From NCBI GenBank assembly GCA_910579685.1, contig CAJTVN010000010.1, positions 54,947 through 118,946 on the forward strand: DNA of 64,000 nt, in the 5' to 3' direction. Numbering within the stretch: position 1 is the first letter of the stretch; every line of letters begins with the position of its first letter. Below the pieces are notes generated by a model. That model saw nothing but the letters and a program-made list of their open reading frames with translations. It made no database searches and had not been told where the DNA came from. Below, in pieces: positions 51,082 through 59,452 of the stretch. The position numbers and the translations under genes were made by a program. The DNA is from an uncultured Lachnospiraceae bacterium (GTDB lineage Bacteria; Bacillota; Clostridia; Lachnospirales; Lachnospiraceae).

Positions 51082-52218
51082 TTATAATGGCTTTCCTTCC
51101 ACAATCACCTGCCGGAGCGAGAGATCCTCTTTTTGGAGGAGAACCACGTTTGCACGCTTGCCGGGTGTGATGCTTCCGCAGCGATCATAAATTCCCACGC
51201 TCTTTGCCGGGTTAACCGCCGCACATTTTACCGCGGATTCCATGGGGATTCCCATTTTCAGGACAGCGGTTCTCATGCAGTCCATCAGATTGGTGGCGGA
51301 ACCAGCAATGGTTCCATCCTTTAAGGTAGCAAGATTTCCCACCACCTTAACCGCCTGTCCTCCGAGACTGTAATCGCCGTCCTCCAGCCCAGTGGCCATC
51401 ATGCTGTCACTGATCAGGATGATGCGGTCGTCTCCGAACAGATTGAAGGTAGCGCGCACCGCCGCCGGATGGATATGCACCCCGTCGCAGATCAGTTCCA
51501 CCTCCACCTTCTTTGTGTCCGCAGCCGCTCCCACGAGCCCGGGAGCCCTGTGGGTGAAGGGATTCATGGCGTTATACATATGCGTCACATGGCTTGCGCC
51601 CTTTTCAAATGCGAGAATAGCCGTGTCATAGTCCGCAGCCGTGTGGGCGAGAGAGAGAACCACCTCGCCATGTTTCTTCTCGATAAAATCCATGGCTCCC
51701 TCTTCCTCCGGTGCGATAGCAAGGAGCTTTACCATATGGCCGGAAGCCTCGTTCAGCCTGTCAAACATGGTGATATCCGCCTTCCTGACATAATCCGCAT
51801 TCTGGGCCCCCTTCTTGCTGAGCGCCACGAAGGGGCCTTCCATGTTAATCCCGTAGAGCCTTGCTTTTCCCTCCTGGCTGTGCGTCTCCACATAAGCCTT
51901 CGCTGTCCTGCAGATGTCAAAAAGCGTCTCTTCTCCCAGAGTCATGGTGGCAGGCACAATATTCGTCACGCCTACGGAAGCCTCGTAGGATGCCATCGCA
52001 CTGATCGCCGCCACCGTTCCGTCACAGAAATCATGTCCCACACAGCCGTGGAAATGAATATCCGTAAGCCCCGGTATGGCAAAGCATCCGGCTGCATCGA
52101 TCTGCGTTCTGTCACTCACCTCTTCCACGTCATGGGCAAAGACGTCTCCTTCTATATAAATATCCTTACGCAAAAATCTTCCGTCTTCTGTATAAACGCT
52201 GGCATTTTTTATAATCAT
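51082..52218 (-). CDS. nagA: N-acetylglucosamine-6-phosphate deacetylase
   Basis: Removes the acetyl group from GlcNAc-6-phosphate to give glucosamine-6-phosphate for NagB. Amidohydrolase fold, 378 residues. Seen: TDIHFHGCVGHDF with the first metal histidines, GINMEGPFVALSKKGAQN with the metal glutamate, LAHTAADYD and HMYNAMNPFTHRAPG, and ILISDSMMATGLEDG with the catalytic aspartate. It follows nagB by 30 bases in one transcript. Confidence 0.96.
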   Translation of the reverse strand: MIIKNASVYTEDGRFLRKDIYIEGDVFAHDVEEVSDRTQIDAAGCFAIPGLTDIHFHGCVGHDFCDGTVAAISAMASYEASVGVTNIVPATMTLGEETLFDICRTAKAYVETHSQEGKARLYGINMEGPFVALSKKGAQNADYVRKADITMFDRLNEASGHMVKLLAIAPEEEGAMDFIEKKHGEVVLSLAHTAADYDTAILAFEKGASHVTHMYNAMNPFTHRAPGLVGAAADTKKVEVELICDGVHIHPAAVRATFNLFGDDRIILISDSMMATGLEDGDYSLGGQAVKVVGNLATLKDGTIAGSATNLMDCMRTAVLKMGIPMESAVKCAAVNPAKSVGIYDRCGSITPGKRANVVLLQKEDLSLRQVIVEGKPL

Positions 52219-52248
52219 AAAAATCTCCTTTCCACGTCAGAAAACAGC

Positions 52249-52977
52249 TTATTTTACCAGAGACAGCGCCGCCTCGTCCGCCACCACCGTAACATTCCTG
52301 TGCAGCTGCAGCACAGATGCCGGAACTCTTGGAGTGATCGGTCCAAAGAAAGCGTCTTTCACAATCTGTGCCTTATCCGCCCCGCTTACAACAACCAGGA
52401 TTCTCTTTGCCTTCATGATCGTCCCCACACCCATGGTGTACGCCTGCTTCGGCACTTCGTCGATGGAGGCAAAAAACCTCTGGTTTGCCTTGATTGTGGA
52501 TTCCGTCAGATCCACGCAGTGCGTCTTTGGCGCAAAGGAATCTGCCGGCTCGTTAAATCCGATATGTCCATTATGCCCAAGGCCAAGAAGCTGCAGGTCA
52601 GCTCCTCCAACGTCCGCAATAATCTGATTGTAATCGCCGCATGCCTTTGCGCTGTCCGGTTCCGTGCCATCCGGCAGGAAGGTTCTTTCCTTATTGACAT
52701 TTACCTTGCTAAAGAGGTGCTCGTTCATGAAATAGAAATAGCTCTGGTCATTTTCCTTCGTGAGTCCTTTGTACTCATCCAGATTAATTGTTGTAACCTG
52801 TGAAAAATCCAGGTCTCCTCTCTCATACTGGGATACCAGCTCCGCATACGCCCCGATTGGCGTTGAGCCAGTAGCCAGGCCGAGTACACAATCCGGCTTC
52901 ATGATCACCTGGGCGGATATGATATTTGCCGCCTTTCTGCTCATGTCATTGTAATCCTTTGCTCTGATAATCTTCAT
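52249..52977 (-). CDS. nagB: Glucosamine-6-phosphate deaminase
   Basis: Converts glucosamine-6-phosphate to fructose-6-phosphate and ammonia. 242 residues, the short form without the allosteric tail of the E. coli enzyme. Seen: GLATGSTPIGAYAEL phosphate loop, INLDEYKGL with the catalytic aspartate, LGLGHNGHIGFNEPADSF with the catalytic His region, and MGVGTIMKAKRILVV. A TATAAT box at 53010-53015 lies 33 bases upstream, and a terminator precedes it, so nagB-nagA has its own promoter. Start follows AAGGAGAGG. Confidence 0.96.
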   Translation of the reverse strand: MKIIRAKDYNDMSRKAANIISAQVIMKPDCVLGLATGSTPIGAYAELVSQYERGDLDFSQVTTINLDEYKGLTKENDQSYFYFMNEHLFSKVNVNKERTFLPDGTEPDSAKACGDYNQIIADVGGADLQLLGLGHNGHIGFNEPADSFAPKTHCVDLTESTIKANQRFFASIDEVPKQAYTMGVGTIMKAKRILVVVSGADKAQIVKDAFFGPITPRVPASVLQLHRNVTVVADEAALSLVK

Positions 52978-53069
52978 TTTTTCCTCTCCTTCCGTTTCGT
53001 ATATTTTTTATTATATCACATACCGCTGCAAAAATCTGCCTGCAAATCAACCACCCATCTGCAAGCAGG

Positions 53070-53097
53070 AAAAAACGGAGGCCCCGAAGGACCTCCG
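53070..53097 (-). terminator. Terminator after the PTS EIIBC gene
   Basis: CGGAGG...CCTCCG stem with a TTCG-type loop (53076-53097) followed by six T on the minus strand. It separates the PTS operon from nagBA. Confidence 0.9.
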
Positions 53098-53139
53098 ACA
53101 TGCTAGGGGTTTCGGTATTATTCAGTACCTATAATACCT

Positions 53140-54597
53140 TTATAACATCTTCTTCATTTCATCCGCCACAAACTGTACCTTTGTACCTACAATTACCTGA
53201 ACGGATGTCTTGCTGGGTCTCATAACGCCCGCAACACCGGCTGTTTTGATCTTCTTCTCATCAACCTTTGTGTAATCCTTGATCTCCAGACGAAGTCTCG
53301 TCACACAGTTATCCAGTGACTTCACGTTTCCCTTTCCGCCAAGACCTTCCAGGATGATCTTTGCAACCTCTGTGAAGTTGTCGTTGGAGAGAACCACTCT
53401 CTTCTCAGCTTCCAGATCGTCGTCTTCTCTTCCGGGTGTCTTGAAATCAAACTTAACAATTGCGAAGCGGAATACCGCATAGTAAATCACGCCTACCACC
53501 GCGCCCACAGGAATCAGGAACCAGGGGTTCTGAGCCAGAGGTGTAAAGGAGCTGAGCACCATGTCTACCGCACCACCGGAGAAGGAGAAACCTGCCCTGA
53601 TGGGAAGTGCAACGGTGATCGCCGCCGTAACGCCTGCAAGCAGTGCGTGAACAAGATATAAGCCGGGAGCCAGGAACATAAATGCAAATTCAATAGGCTC
53701 TGTAACGCCGGTAAAGAAGGAGCAGAATGCGGCTGATGTAAGAAGGCCGTAAACGATCTTTTTCTTACCGGGCTTCGCTGTATGATACATAGCAAGGCAG
53801 GCCGCCGGGAGACCGAACATCATGAACGGGAAGAAACCTGTCATGTAAATACCCGTCTGTCCGAGCGTACCTGTATTGCCCCAGAAATTACCCAGGTCAT
53901 TGATACCGGCAACGTCAAACCAGAATACGGAGTTAAGTGCATGGTGCAGACCAAAAGGAATAAGCAGTCTGTTAAAGAATGCATAAATACCCGCACCGAT
54001 AGCGCCAAGGCTGGAAATACCTGTTCCAAGAGCAACCAGAGCCGAATAGAGAATCGGCCAGATCACAAACAGGATTGCGGATGCCACGATCGAGCACAGC
54101 GCCGTTACAATCGCCACTGCACGCTTGCCGCTGAAGAAGGAAAGCGCATCGGGAAGCTTAACGCTCTTAAACTTATTGTAGCAGGAAGCGCCGATCAAAC
54201 CGCAGAGAATACCGATAAACTGGTTGCTAATTTTGCCGAATGCCGCATTGGCTTCCTTGCCGGTAAGTCCTGCAACGGTTCCGCTGCTGAGCAGTGTGGT
54301 AACCATCAGGAAGGAAACAAGTCCCGCAAGTCCTGCCGTTCCGTCATTGTCATCTGACATACCGACCGCTACGCCGATTGCGAACAGCCAGGGCATGTTG
54401 TCGATGAGCGCGCCGCCCGCCTTGATCAGAAACAGACCAATCGTGTAGGCGAAACCGCCTGCGGTAAAGCCCGCTACCTCACCAGCCATTGCCGCAGGAG
54501 CGAGGATATATCCAATACCCATCAGAATACCGCACACCGGAAGACACGCAACCGGAAGCATCAATGACTTACCAATTCGCTGCAAATACTTCATCAT
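53140..54597 (-). CDS. PTS N-acetylglucosamine/glucose-type transporter subunit EIICB
   Basis: Membrane transporter that takes up and phosphorylates the sugar. 485 residues: EIIC domain with about ten helices (1 to about 375; MKYLQRIGKSLMLPVACLPVCGILMGIGY start, FGLPAACLAMYHTAKP, FFTGVTEPIEFAFMF with the sugar-binding motif), then EIIB (about 400-485) with the phospho-cysteine in LDNCVTRLRLEI. The closeness of nagBA and the NagE/NagP-like EIIC favour N-acetylglucosamine over glucose. Start ATG-ATG follows AAGGGGG. Confidence 0.93.
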   Translation of the reverse strand: MMKYLQRIGKSLMLPVACLPVCGILMGIGYILAPAAMAGEVAGFTAGGFAYTIGLFLIKAGGALIDNMPWLFAIGVAVGMSDDNDGTAGLAGLVSFLMVTTLLSSGTVAGLTGKEANAAFGKISNQFIGILCGLIGASCYNKFKSVKLPDALSFFSGKRAVAIVTALCSIVASAILFVIWPILYSALVALGTGISSLGAIGAGIYAFFNRLLIPFGLHHALNSVFWFDVAGINDLGNFWGNTGTLGQTGIYMTGFFPFMMFGLPAACLAMYHTAKPGKKKIVYGLLTSAAFCSFFTGVTEPIEFAFMFLAPGLYLVHALLAGVTAAITVALPIRAGFSFSGGAVDMVLSSFTPLAQNPWFLIPVGAVVGVIYYAVFRFAIVKFDFKTPGREDDDLEAEKRVVLSNDNFTEVAKIILEGLGGKGNVKSLDNCVTRLRLEIKDYTKVDEKKIKTAGVAGVMRPSKTSVQVIVGTKVQFVADEMKKML

Positions 54598-54696
54598 AGT
54601 TTTATACCCCCTTATTGTTGTTTGCCAGCTCCGCCCTAGCCACGAAGCTTGCGCATTTCTATATTCTATGAGCCAAAGCTCACGAACATCATACTT

Positions 54697-55185
54697 TTAT
54701 TTTTTCAGAGTCACTATAGAATCTCCCCTTTTGACTTCCGCGGAAGGCTCCGGGCTGATCTGTTCAAAATCATCCGAATTACAGATAATAACCGGCGTGA
54801 TGATGTCATAGCCCTCCTCCCGGATCTTATCGAGATCCGCCTCGATCAGCAGATCACCCGCACTGACCTTTTTCCCTTCCTCGGTGCAGATGGTAAAATA
54901 CTTCCCGTCAAGCTTTACCGTGTCGAGCCCTATGTGGATCAGCACCTCCACCCCCTCGTGCGTGGTAATCGCCGCCGCATGGCCCGTGGGAAACACCGTG
55001 GTGACCGTTCCGTCAGCCGGTGCGCAGAACTTTCCCTCCGACGGGATGATTGCAACGCCCTTTCCCAAAATCTCCTCGCTGAACGTGGGATCACTTACCT
55101 CCTTGATACTGACAAGCTTTCCGTCTGCGGGAGACACTAACCGAATCCCCTCGTTCTTACCAAACAGACCCTGAAACAATTTCAT
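54697..55185 (-). CDS. PTS glucose-family EIIA protein
   Basis: Cytoplasmic phosphocarrier that receives phosphate from HPr and passes it to EIIB. 162 residues. Seen: RLVSPADGKLVSIKEVSDPTFSE, GKGVAIIPSEG, APADGTVTTVFPTGHAAAI with the first active-site histidine and EVLIHIGLDTVKLDG with the phosphorylated histidine near residue 90. Made as a separate protein, in contrast to the fused NagE of enteric bacteria. It follows the antiterminator gene by 30 bases. Confidence 0.95.
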   Translation of the reverse strand: MKLFQGLFGKNEGIRLVSPADGKLVSIKEVSDPTFSEEILGKGVAIIPSEGKFCAPADGTVTTVFPTGHAAAITTHEGVEVLIHIGLDTVKLDGKYFTICTEEGKKVSAGDLLIEADLDKIREEGYDIITPVIICNSDDFEQISPEPSAEVKRGDSIVTLKK

Positions 55186-55215
55186 ACTGCCTTCTCCTTT
55201 CTGTCGTCCAATATA

Positions 55216-56055
55216 CTAACGTTCATACAAATCGTTCACTCTCTTAACATTAAGCACAAGATAAAGCTTCTCTTCCTCCGTCATGGAACACTGGTAAGCC
55301 TTCTCGATATACTGGTTCACCCGGTCAATCAGAACGGATTCCTCCGGATAATTTTCCTTTACAAACTGATAGAGAAGCGCATCCTCTCTTCCCCTCAAGG
55401 GTTCCTCTGATATCAGACGTTTGGCAAGATACTTGATATTCGCAATCAGCACATCCCTGGGATATTCCGCCTTTTGCGTCAGCTCCATCTTCTCCTCGAT
55501 GATCTCCATCATCTCCCGCATCATTTTCGTGATGACAAAGGTGGTGCTGATCTCGGAATCCAGCTCCGCATTCACAATGTGAAGCGCAATGGACGCCGCC
55601 TCATCCTCCGGAAGCAGGCAGCCGGTCTGGTTTTCGATCAGATACAGAGCATGCTTGCCCACCAGGTACTCGTTGGGATAAAAAAGTTTGATTTCGTCAT
55701 GAAGGGCATTGCTGAACACCATTCCCTTTTTCTGTCTCTCAATCGCAAAATTTATGTGATCCGTCAGACCGAGATAAATGTTGGAATTCAGTTCAAACCC
55801 AAGCGTCTCCTTCGCATAGGATATAATCTGATTGGATAACCGTACAAACTCTATTGGCAGAGACGCCAGCAGGCTTTTGAAATATTCGGTATCGTCAATG
55901 TTCTCCAGCCGAAAGACCTTCTCAATTTTACTCTCCTCCACCTCTTCTCCGGCTCTTCGTCCGAATCCGATACCCTTTCCCATAGCCACCAGCTCGATTC
56001 CCTTATCATCCCTGGCCGATATGATATTGTTATTAATTATCTTCTCGATACGCAA
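55216..56055 (-). CDS. BglG/LicT-family transcriptional antiterminator
   Basis: RNA-binding regulator that allows transcription past a leader terminator when its sugar PTS is active. 279 residues: CAT RNA-binding domain (1 to about 55; IEKIINNNIISARDDKGIEL, GKGIGFG), PRD1 (about 65-170) and PRD2 (about 170-279) with the phosphorylation-type histidines in IALHIVNAE and elsewhere. Start is TTG at 56055 with GGAG eight bases upstream; this is the only start that keeps the complete CAT domain. Its own target RNA lies 110 bases upstream, so it controls its own operon with EIIA and EIICB. Confidence 0.93.
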   Translation of the reverse strand: MRIEKIINNNIISARDDKGIELVAMGKGIGFGRRAGEEVEESKIEKVFRLENIDDTEYFKSLLASLPIEFVRLSNQIISYAKETLGFELNSNIYLGLTDHINFAIERQKKGMVFSNALHDEIKLFYPNEYLVGKHALYLIENQTGCLLPEDEAASIALHIVNAELDSEISTTFVITKMMREMMEIIEEKMELTQKAEYPRDVLIANIKYLAKRLISEEPLRGREDALLYQFVKENYPEESVLIDRVNQYIEKAYQCSMTEEEKLYLVLNVKRVNDLYER

Positions 56056-56102
56056 CTTCTATTCTCCAAATAGTAAAACCGTAAAACTAAAATTTTTTGA
56101 AT

Positions 56103-56169
56103 AAAAAAAACCAAACTCTATAAATTAATCGATACAAATTCATCTGATTAATTTATACAATCTGGTTTT
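56103..56169 (-). terminator. Leader terminator overlapping the antiterminator target
   Basis: A 20-base stem with a few mismatches (56111-56130 with 56146-56165, core TATAAATTAATC) followed by eight T on the minus strand. Its 5' arm overlaps the 3' end of the RAT sequence, so the two structures exclude each other. Confidence 0.93.
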
Positions 56170-56192
56170 GCCTGCCTGCGCAGTAACAACCC
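56164..56192 (-). promoter_or_regulatory. Ribonucleic antiterminator (RAT) site for LicT-type regulator
   Basis: 29 bases that match the known LicT/BglG target pattern: GGGTTGTTACTG, then GCAGGCAAAACC with the characteristic internal-loop bases. It begins 36 bases after the -10 box of the operon promoter. Confidence 0.93.
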
Positions 56193-56227
56193 AATTAAAT
56201 AACCACCTGATTATCTTAATTGAGTTC

Positions 56228-56256
56228 ATTATAGCAACTTGCACAAGATTAGTCAA
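56228..56256 (-). promoter_or_regulatory. PTS operon promoter (TTGACT-17-TATAAT)
   Basis: TTGACT at 56251-56256, TATAAT at 56228-56233, spacer 17, upstream of the RAT. Confidence 0.88.
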
Positions 56257-56373
56257 GTATAAAATATTTATATTCACAATCCCATTCTCTGTTTGTAGGA
56301 TTTAGCTTATTTTTTTATGCATATTGCCGTCAGATAAACCCTCCCGAGACATCTGTGCTTGTTTTTTATATAC

Positions 56374-56407
56374 AAAGAGGTTTTTCAGACTTCACTGAAA
56401 AACCTCT
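56374..56407 (-). terminator. Terminator after tRNA-Leu
   Basis: AAAGAGGTTTTTCAG pairs with its complement around a short loop, starting 6 bases after the tRNA 3' end. Confidence 0.85.
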
Positions 56408-56412
56408 TTTTC

Positions 56413-56495
56413 TGCCGGCGATGGGACTTGAACCCATACGTGGTTGCCCACAACAGATTTTGAGTCTGCCTCGTCTGCCATTCCGACACGCCGGC
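56413..56495 (-). tRNA. tRNA-Leu (anticodon CAA)
   Basis: 83 bases on the minus strand. Acceptor arms GCCGGCG and CGCCGGC, discriminator A, anticodon loop CTCAAAA with anticodon CAA, a long variable arm (GTGGGCAACCAC) expected for leucine, and T loop GGTTCAAGTCC. CCA is not encoded. It reads UUG codons. Confidence 0.96.
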
Positions 56496-56518
56496 CCGCC
56501 TTGCAATGACCGACTATA

Positions 56519-56547
56519 ATCATATCATATCCGGCTGGTGTTGGCAA
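56519..56547 (-). promoter_or_regulatory. tRNA-Leu promoter (TTGCCA-17-TATGAT)
   Basis: TTGCCA at 56542-56547 and TATGAT at 56519-56524 on the minus strand, spacer 17, in the gap after lysA. Confidence 0.65.
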
Positions 56548-56555
56548 GTGCTTTC

Positions 56556-57830
56556 TTACGCTTTTTCCAGCTTATTGTAAATAGGAAGACAGTCAAACGT
56601 AGCAAAATAATCCCTGGGGGTTTCCGCCCTTCGGATCAGCTCCACTGTCCCGTCCTTTCGAAGAAGCAGCTCCGCGGATTTGAGCTTGCCATTGTAATTG
56701 TATCCCATCGCATAGCCATGGGCCCCGGTATCATGTATTACCAGATAATCTCCCATTTCCACCTTGGGAAGCATCCTGTCCACGGCAAATTTGTCATTGT
56801 TTTCGCACAGAGAGCCGGTCACGTCATATTTGTGATCCGCAGGGGCATCCTCCTTCCCGAGCACCGTGATGTGGTGGTATGCCCCGTACATGGCAGGCCG
56901 CATGAGATTCACCGCACAGGCGTCCACGCCAATGTATTCCTTATGCGTATGCTTTTCATGGATGGCCTTCGTCACCAGCTGCCCGTAAGGCCCCATCATG
57001 AAGCGTCCCATCTCCGTGTAGATAGCCACATCGCCCATCCCCGCCGGAACCAGAATTTCCCCATACACTCTGCGGACGCCCTCTCCGATGATGCGGATAT
57101 CATTTGGCTCCTTATCCGGCTCATAGGGGATCCCAACGCCTCCGGAAAGATTGATAAACCGGATATCAGCCCCGGTCTCGTCCCGCAGCCTTACCGCCAG
57201 TTCAAAAAGCTGACCGGCGAGAACCGGATAGTAATCATTGCTCACGGTATTGCTTGCAAGGAACGCATGAATACCAAACTTTTTCACACCCTTTTGCTTC
57301 AGGATCCGAAAGCCGTCGAACATCTGCTGTGTGGTAAAGCCGTATTTGGAATCCCCGGGATTATCCATAATGCCGTTGCTCATCCGGAAGACTCCGCCGG
57401 GATTGTAACGGCAGCTCATGGTCTCTGGAAGCTTTCCAAGAATCTCCTCCACAAAATCAATGTGGGTGATATCGTCCAGATTAATAACCGCACCGGTTTC
57501 CGCCGCATACGCATACTCTTCCGCAGGCGTATTGTTGGACGAAAACATAATATCCTCCCCCTGCACTCCCATTGCCTTTGCAAGCATCAGCTCCGTCAGG
57601 GACGAACAGTCGCAGCCGCAGCCATACTCTCTCAAAATCTGGATGAGGCCGGGGTTCGGCGTCGCCTTCACCGCAAAATATTCCTTAAAGCCTGGATTCC
57701 ATGCAAAGGCCTCCCGAACCGCTTTCGCATTCTCCCGGATCCCCCTCTCGTCATAAATATGGAAGGGCGTCGGATAGACTTTTGTAATCTCCCTTACCTT
57801 CTCTTTTGTCACAAACGGTTTCTTATTCAT
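56556..57830 (-). CDS. lysA: Diaminopimelate decarboxylase-family protein
   Basis: PLP enzyme that makes L-lysine from meso-diaminopimelate. 424 residues, alanine-racemase-like fold. Seen: TPFHIYDERGIRENA, EYFAVKATPNPGLIQIL with the PLP lysine, INLSGGVGIPYEPD, TEMGRFMMGPYGQLVTKA and GSLCENNDKFAVDR with the substrate-site Cys-Glu. It is slightly divergent from classic LysA, so a related decarboxylase is possible. It follows a TrmB-family regulator by 48 bases in the same transcript, an unusual partner for lysA. Confidence 0.9.
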   Translation of the reverse strand: MNKKPFVTKEKVREITKVYPTPFHIYDERGIRENAKAVREAFAWNPGFKEYFAVKATPNPGLIQILREYGCGCDCSSLTELMLAKAMGVQGEDIMFSSNNTPAEEYAYAAETGAVINLDDITHIDFVEEILGKLPETMSCRYNPGGVFRMSNGIMDNPGDSKYGFTTQQMFDGFRILKQKGVKKFGIHAFLASNTVSNDYYPVLAGQLFELAVRLRDETGADIRFINLSGGVGIPYEPDKEPNDIRIIGEGVRRVYGEILVPAGMGDVAIYTEMGRFMMGPYGQLVTKAIHEKHTHKEYIGVDACAVNLMRPAMYGAYHHITVLGKEDAPADHKYDVTGSLCENNDKFAVDRMLPKVEMGDYLVIHDTGAHGYAMGYNYNGKLKSAELLLRKDGTVELIRRAETPRDYFATFDCLPIYNKLEKA

Positions 57831-57878
57831 TTATGTATTCCCGCTCCTTTCTCTGTCTGCGCCTTCTGAATCGATCTC

Positions 57879-58598
57879 TCAGCTTTTTCCCTGGGTAAGT
57901 TCAATCAGTCTTATTTCATTTCTCAGCGCTTCCTTAAATACCTTGATAAAATTTTCCTGTCCAGTATAAAGACAGGTATCCTTTCTGCTTCCCGTCAGCT
58001 CTCCGGTCAGGGCATAGGCGGAATCGACGATCAGCCTGACATTGCTGCCCCTTGGCATTCCCACATAGCATATGCATCCCCGTTCCAGCTCCTCATCACA
58101 GATTTTTGCATCCGTGATAAGCACCAGCTTACGCCGGTCGGCTATGACCGGATAAAGCGCAGAGGAGAATTCCTCAATCAGAGACAGAGCGGCCGAAAGA
58201 TAGATCCTCTGCGTGGCGCTCTGAATCATGTTAATCATCTTGTCCCTGATATTTCTGCTTCCCGTTATCGTAATATAACCGATCTCACGCTCCCGCTCCA
58301 AAGGAATGTTGTCCATCAGCCAGCCCTTTTCCCTCTCCAGGTTACGGATTCTGTTTGCGCAGAATTCCCCTGCCGGAACCGCAACATACCGGTTTGTGCT
58401 GCCCTCGAGCAAATAGGCCGCCCCCTTATCAGCCAGTGCCGAAAGAGCGCTGTAGACATTGGATCTTGATATTCCGGTATACTTTGCGACCTCATAACCC
58501 GTTAATCCGCCGTGCTGATACAGGCACAGGTAAATGGCCGCCTCCTGCCTGGTAAGCCCGAACAGGGACAGTTTGTCAAGCAACCGATTCTCTTCCAT
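57879..58598 (-). CDS. TrmB-family transcriptional regulator
   Basis: 239 residues. Seen: N-terminal winged helix (about 1-80; LSLFGLTRQEAAIYLCLYQHGGLTGYEVAKYTGISRSNVYSALSAL), a short coiled stretch (about 85-105), then a C-terminal phospholipase-D-like sensor domain (RDKMINMIQSATQRIYLSA). TrmB regulators usually sense sugars; the ligand here is unknown. Start at 58598 follows GGGGGG; the frame extends 12 codons further, into the leader repeat. A 12-bp inverted repeat bracketing its promoter suggests autoregulation, with lysA downstream. Confidence 0.9.
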   Translation of the reverse strand: MEENRLLDKLSLFGLTRQEAAIYLCLYQHGGLTGYEVAKYTGISRSNVYSALSALADKGAAYLLEGSTNRYVAVPAGEFCANRIRNLEREKGWLMDNIPLEREREIGYITITGSRNIRDKMINMIQSATQRIYLSAALSLIEEFSSALYPVIADRRKLVLITDAKICDEELERGCICYVGMPRGSNVRLIVDSAYALTGELTGSRKDTCLYTGQENFIKVFKEALRNEIRLIELTQGKS

Positions 58599-58631
58599 GA
58601 TTATTCCCCCCGGCAAAGGCGTCTCAGAATG

Positions 58632-58697
58632 CAAAACGCCAAAACTCCCTTTTAGTAGTTCTTCTCAGGAACACTATAAAGGAGCTTTGGCGTTTTG
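58632..58697. promoter_or_regulatory. Inverted-repeat operator around the TrmB-type promoter
   Basis: CAAAACGCCAAA (58632-58643) and its exact complement TTTGGCGTTTTG (58686-58697), 42 bases apart. The outer arm overlaps the -35 box and spacer; the inner arm is in the leader. Confidence 0.7.
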
Positions 58698-58701
58698 TCA
58701 A
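58673..58701 (-). promoter_or_regulatory. TrmB-lysA promoter (TTGACA-17-TATAGT)
   Basis: Exact TTGACA at 58696-58701 and TATAGT at 58673-58678 on the minus strand, spacer 17. Confidence 0.85.
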
Positions 58702-58737
58702 CTCAATCCTTTCAAAAAATTACAGCTTAATGATAAT

Positions 58738-59430
58738 TTAAGCTTTTGTTTCTCTGATATTTTCAATCTGCCAGTCAATAGGACTCAATCCATTCTCCGC
58801 AAGAAACGCATTGGCCCTGCTGAAATGCCTGCATCCGAAAAACCCCCGGGATGCGGAAAACGGACTCGGATGGGGCGCCTTAAGGATCAGATGCTTCGGG
58901 TTGGTCAGCATCGGAATCTTGCTCTGTGCGGGACGTCCCCAGAGAAGATAGACGATCGGCCTGTCCTGGTTATTGACCGCACGGATCACCGCATCCGTAA
59001 ATTCCTCCCAGCCCCTGCCCTGATGGGAATTTGCCTGATGGGCGCGCACTGTGAGAACCGTATTCAGCATCAGAACGCCCTGATCCGCCCATTTTTTCAG
59101 ATACCCGTTGTCAGGAATATAGCAGCCCAGGTCATCTCTAAGCTCCTGGTAAATGTTCTGCAGGGACGGCGGGATCTGTGTCTGATCCGGCAGTACCGAA
59201 AAGCTGAGCCCGTGTGCCTGGTGCGCATTGTGATAGGGATCCTGTCCCAGTATCAGAACCTTTACCCTACTAAGAGGCGTCAGATGAAATGCGTTAAAGA
59301 TATCTTCCGAGGGAGGATACACCACATGGGTGTTGTACTCCTTTAAGACAAATCGATAAAGTTCTTTGTAATAAGGCTTGGAAAATTCCTCTTTTACCGT
59401 GTCCAGCCAGTCGTTTGTAATCATCGCCAT
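58738..59430 (-). CDS. ung: Uracil-DNA glycosylase
   Basis: Base-excision repair enzyme that removes uracil from DNA. 230 residues, family 1. Seen: ILGQDPYHNAHQAHGLSFSV with the catalytic aspartate, GVLMLNTVLTVRAHQANSH and APHPSPFSASRGFFGCRHFSRAN with the catalytic histidine and minor-groove loop. ATG at 59430 follows GAGGA at a normal distance; an earlier in-frame start overlaps hisF and is rejected. 22 bases after hisF. Confidence 0.96.
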   Translation of the reverse strand: MAMITNDWLDTVKEEFSKPYYKELYRFVLKEYNTHVVYPPSEDIFNAFHLTPLSRVKVLILGQDPYHNAHQAHGLSFSVLPDQTQIPPSLQNIYQELRDDLGCYIPDNGYLKKWADQGVLMLNTVLTVRAHQANSHQGRGWEEFTDAVIRAVNNQDRPIVYLLWGRPAQSKIPMLTNPKHLILKAPHPSPFSASRGFFGCRHFSRANAFLAENGLSPIDWQIENIRETKA

Positions 59431-59452
59431 ACATTTATTCCTCTTTGTACTC

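Noticed and set aside
51469..52803. 444-codon open frame on the plus strand
   Set aside because: Crosses both nagA and nagB in antisense, including their gap; not a gene.
56538..57869. 443-codon open frame on the plus strand
   Set aside because: Antisense shadow of lysA.
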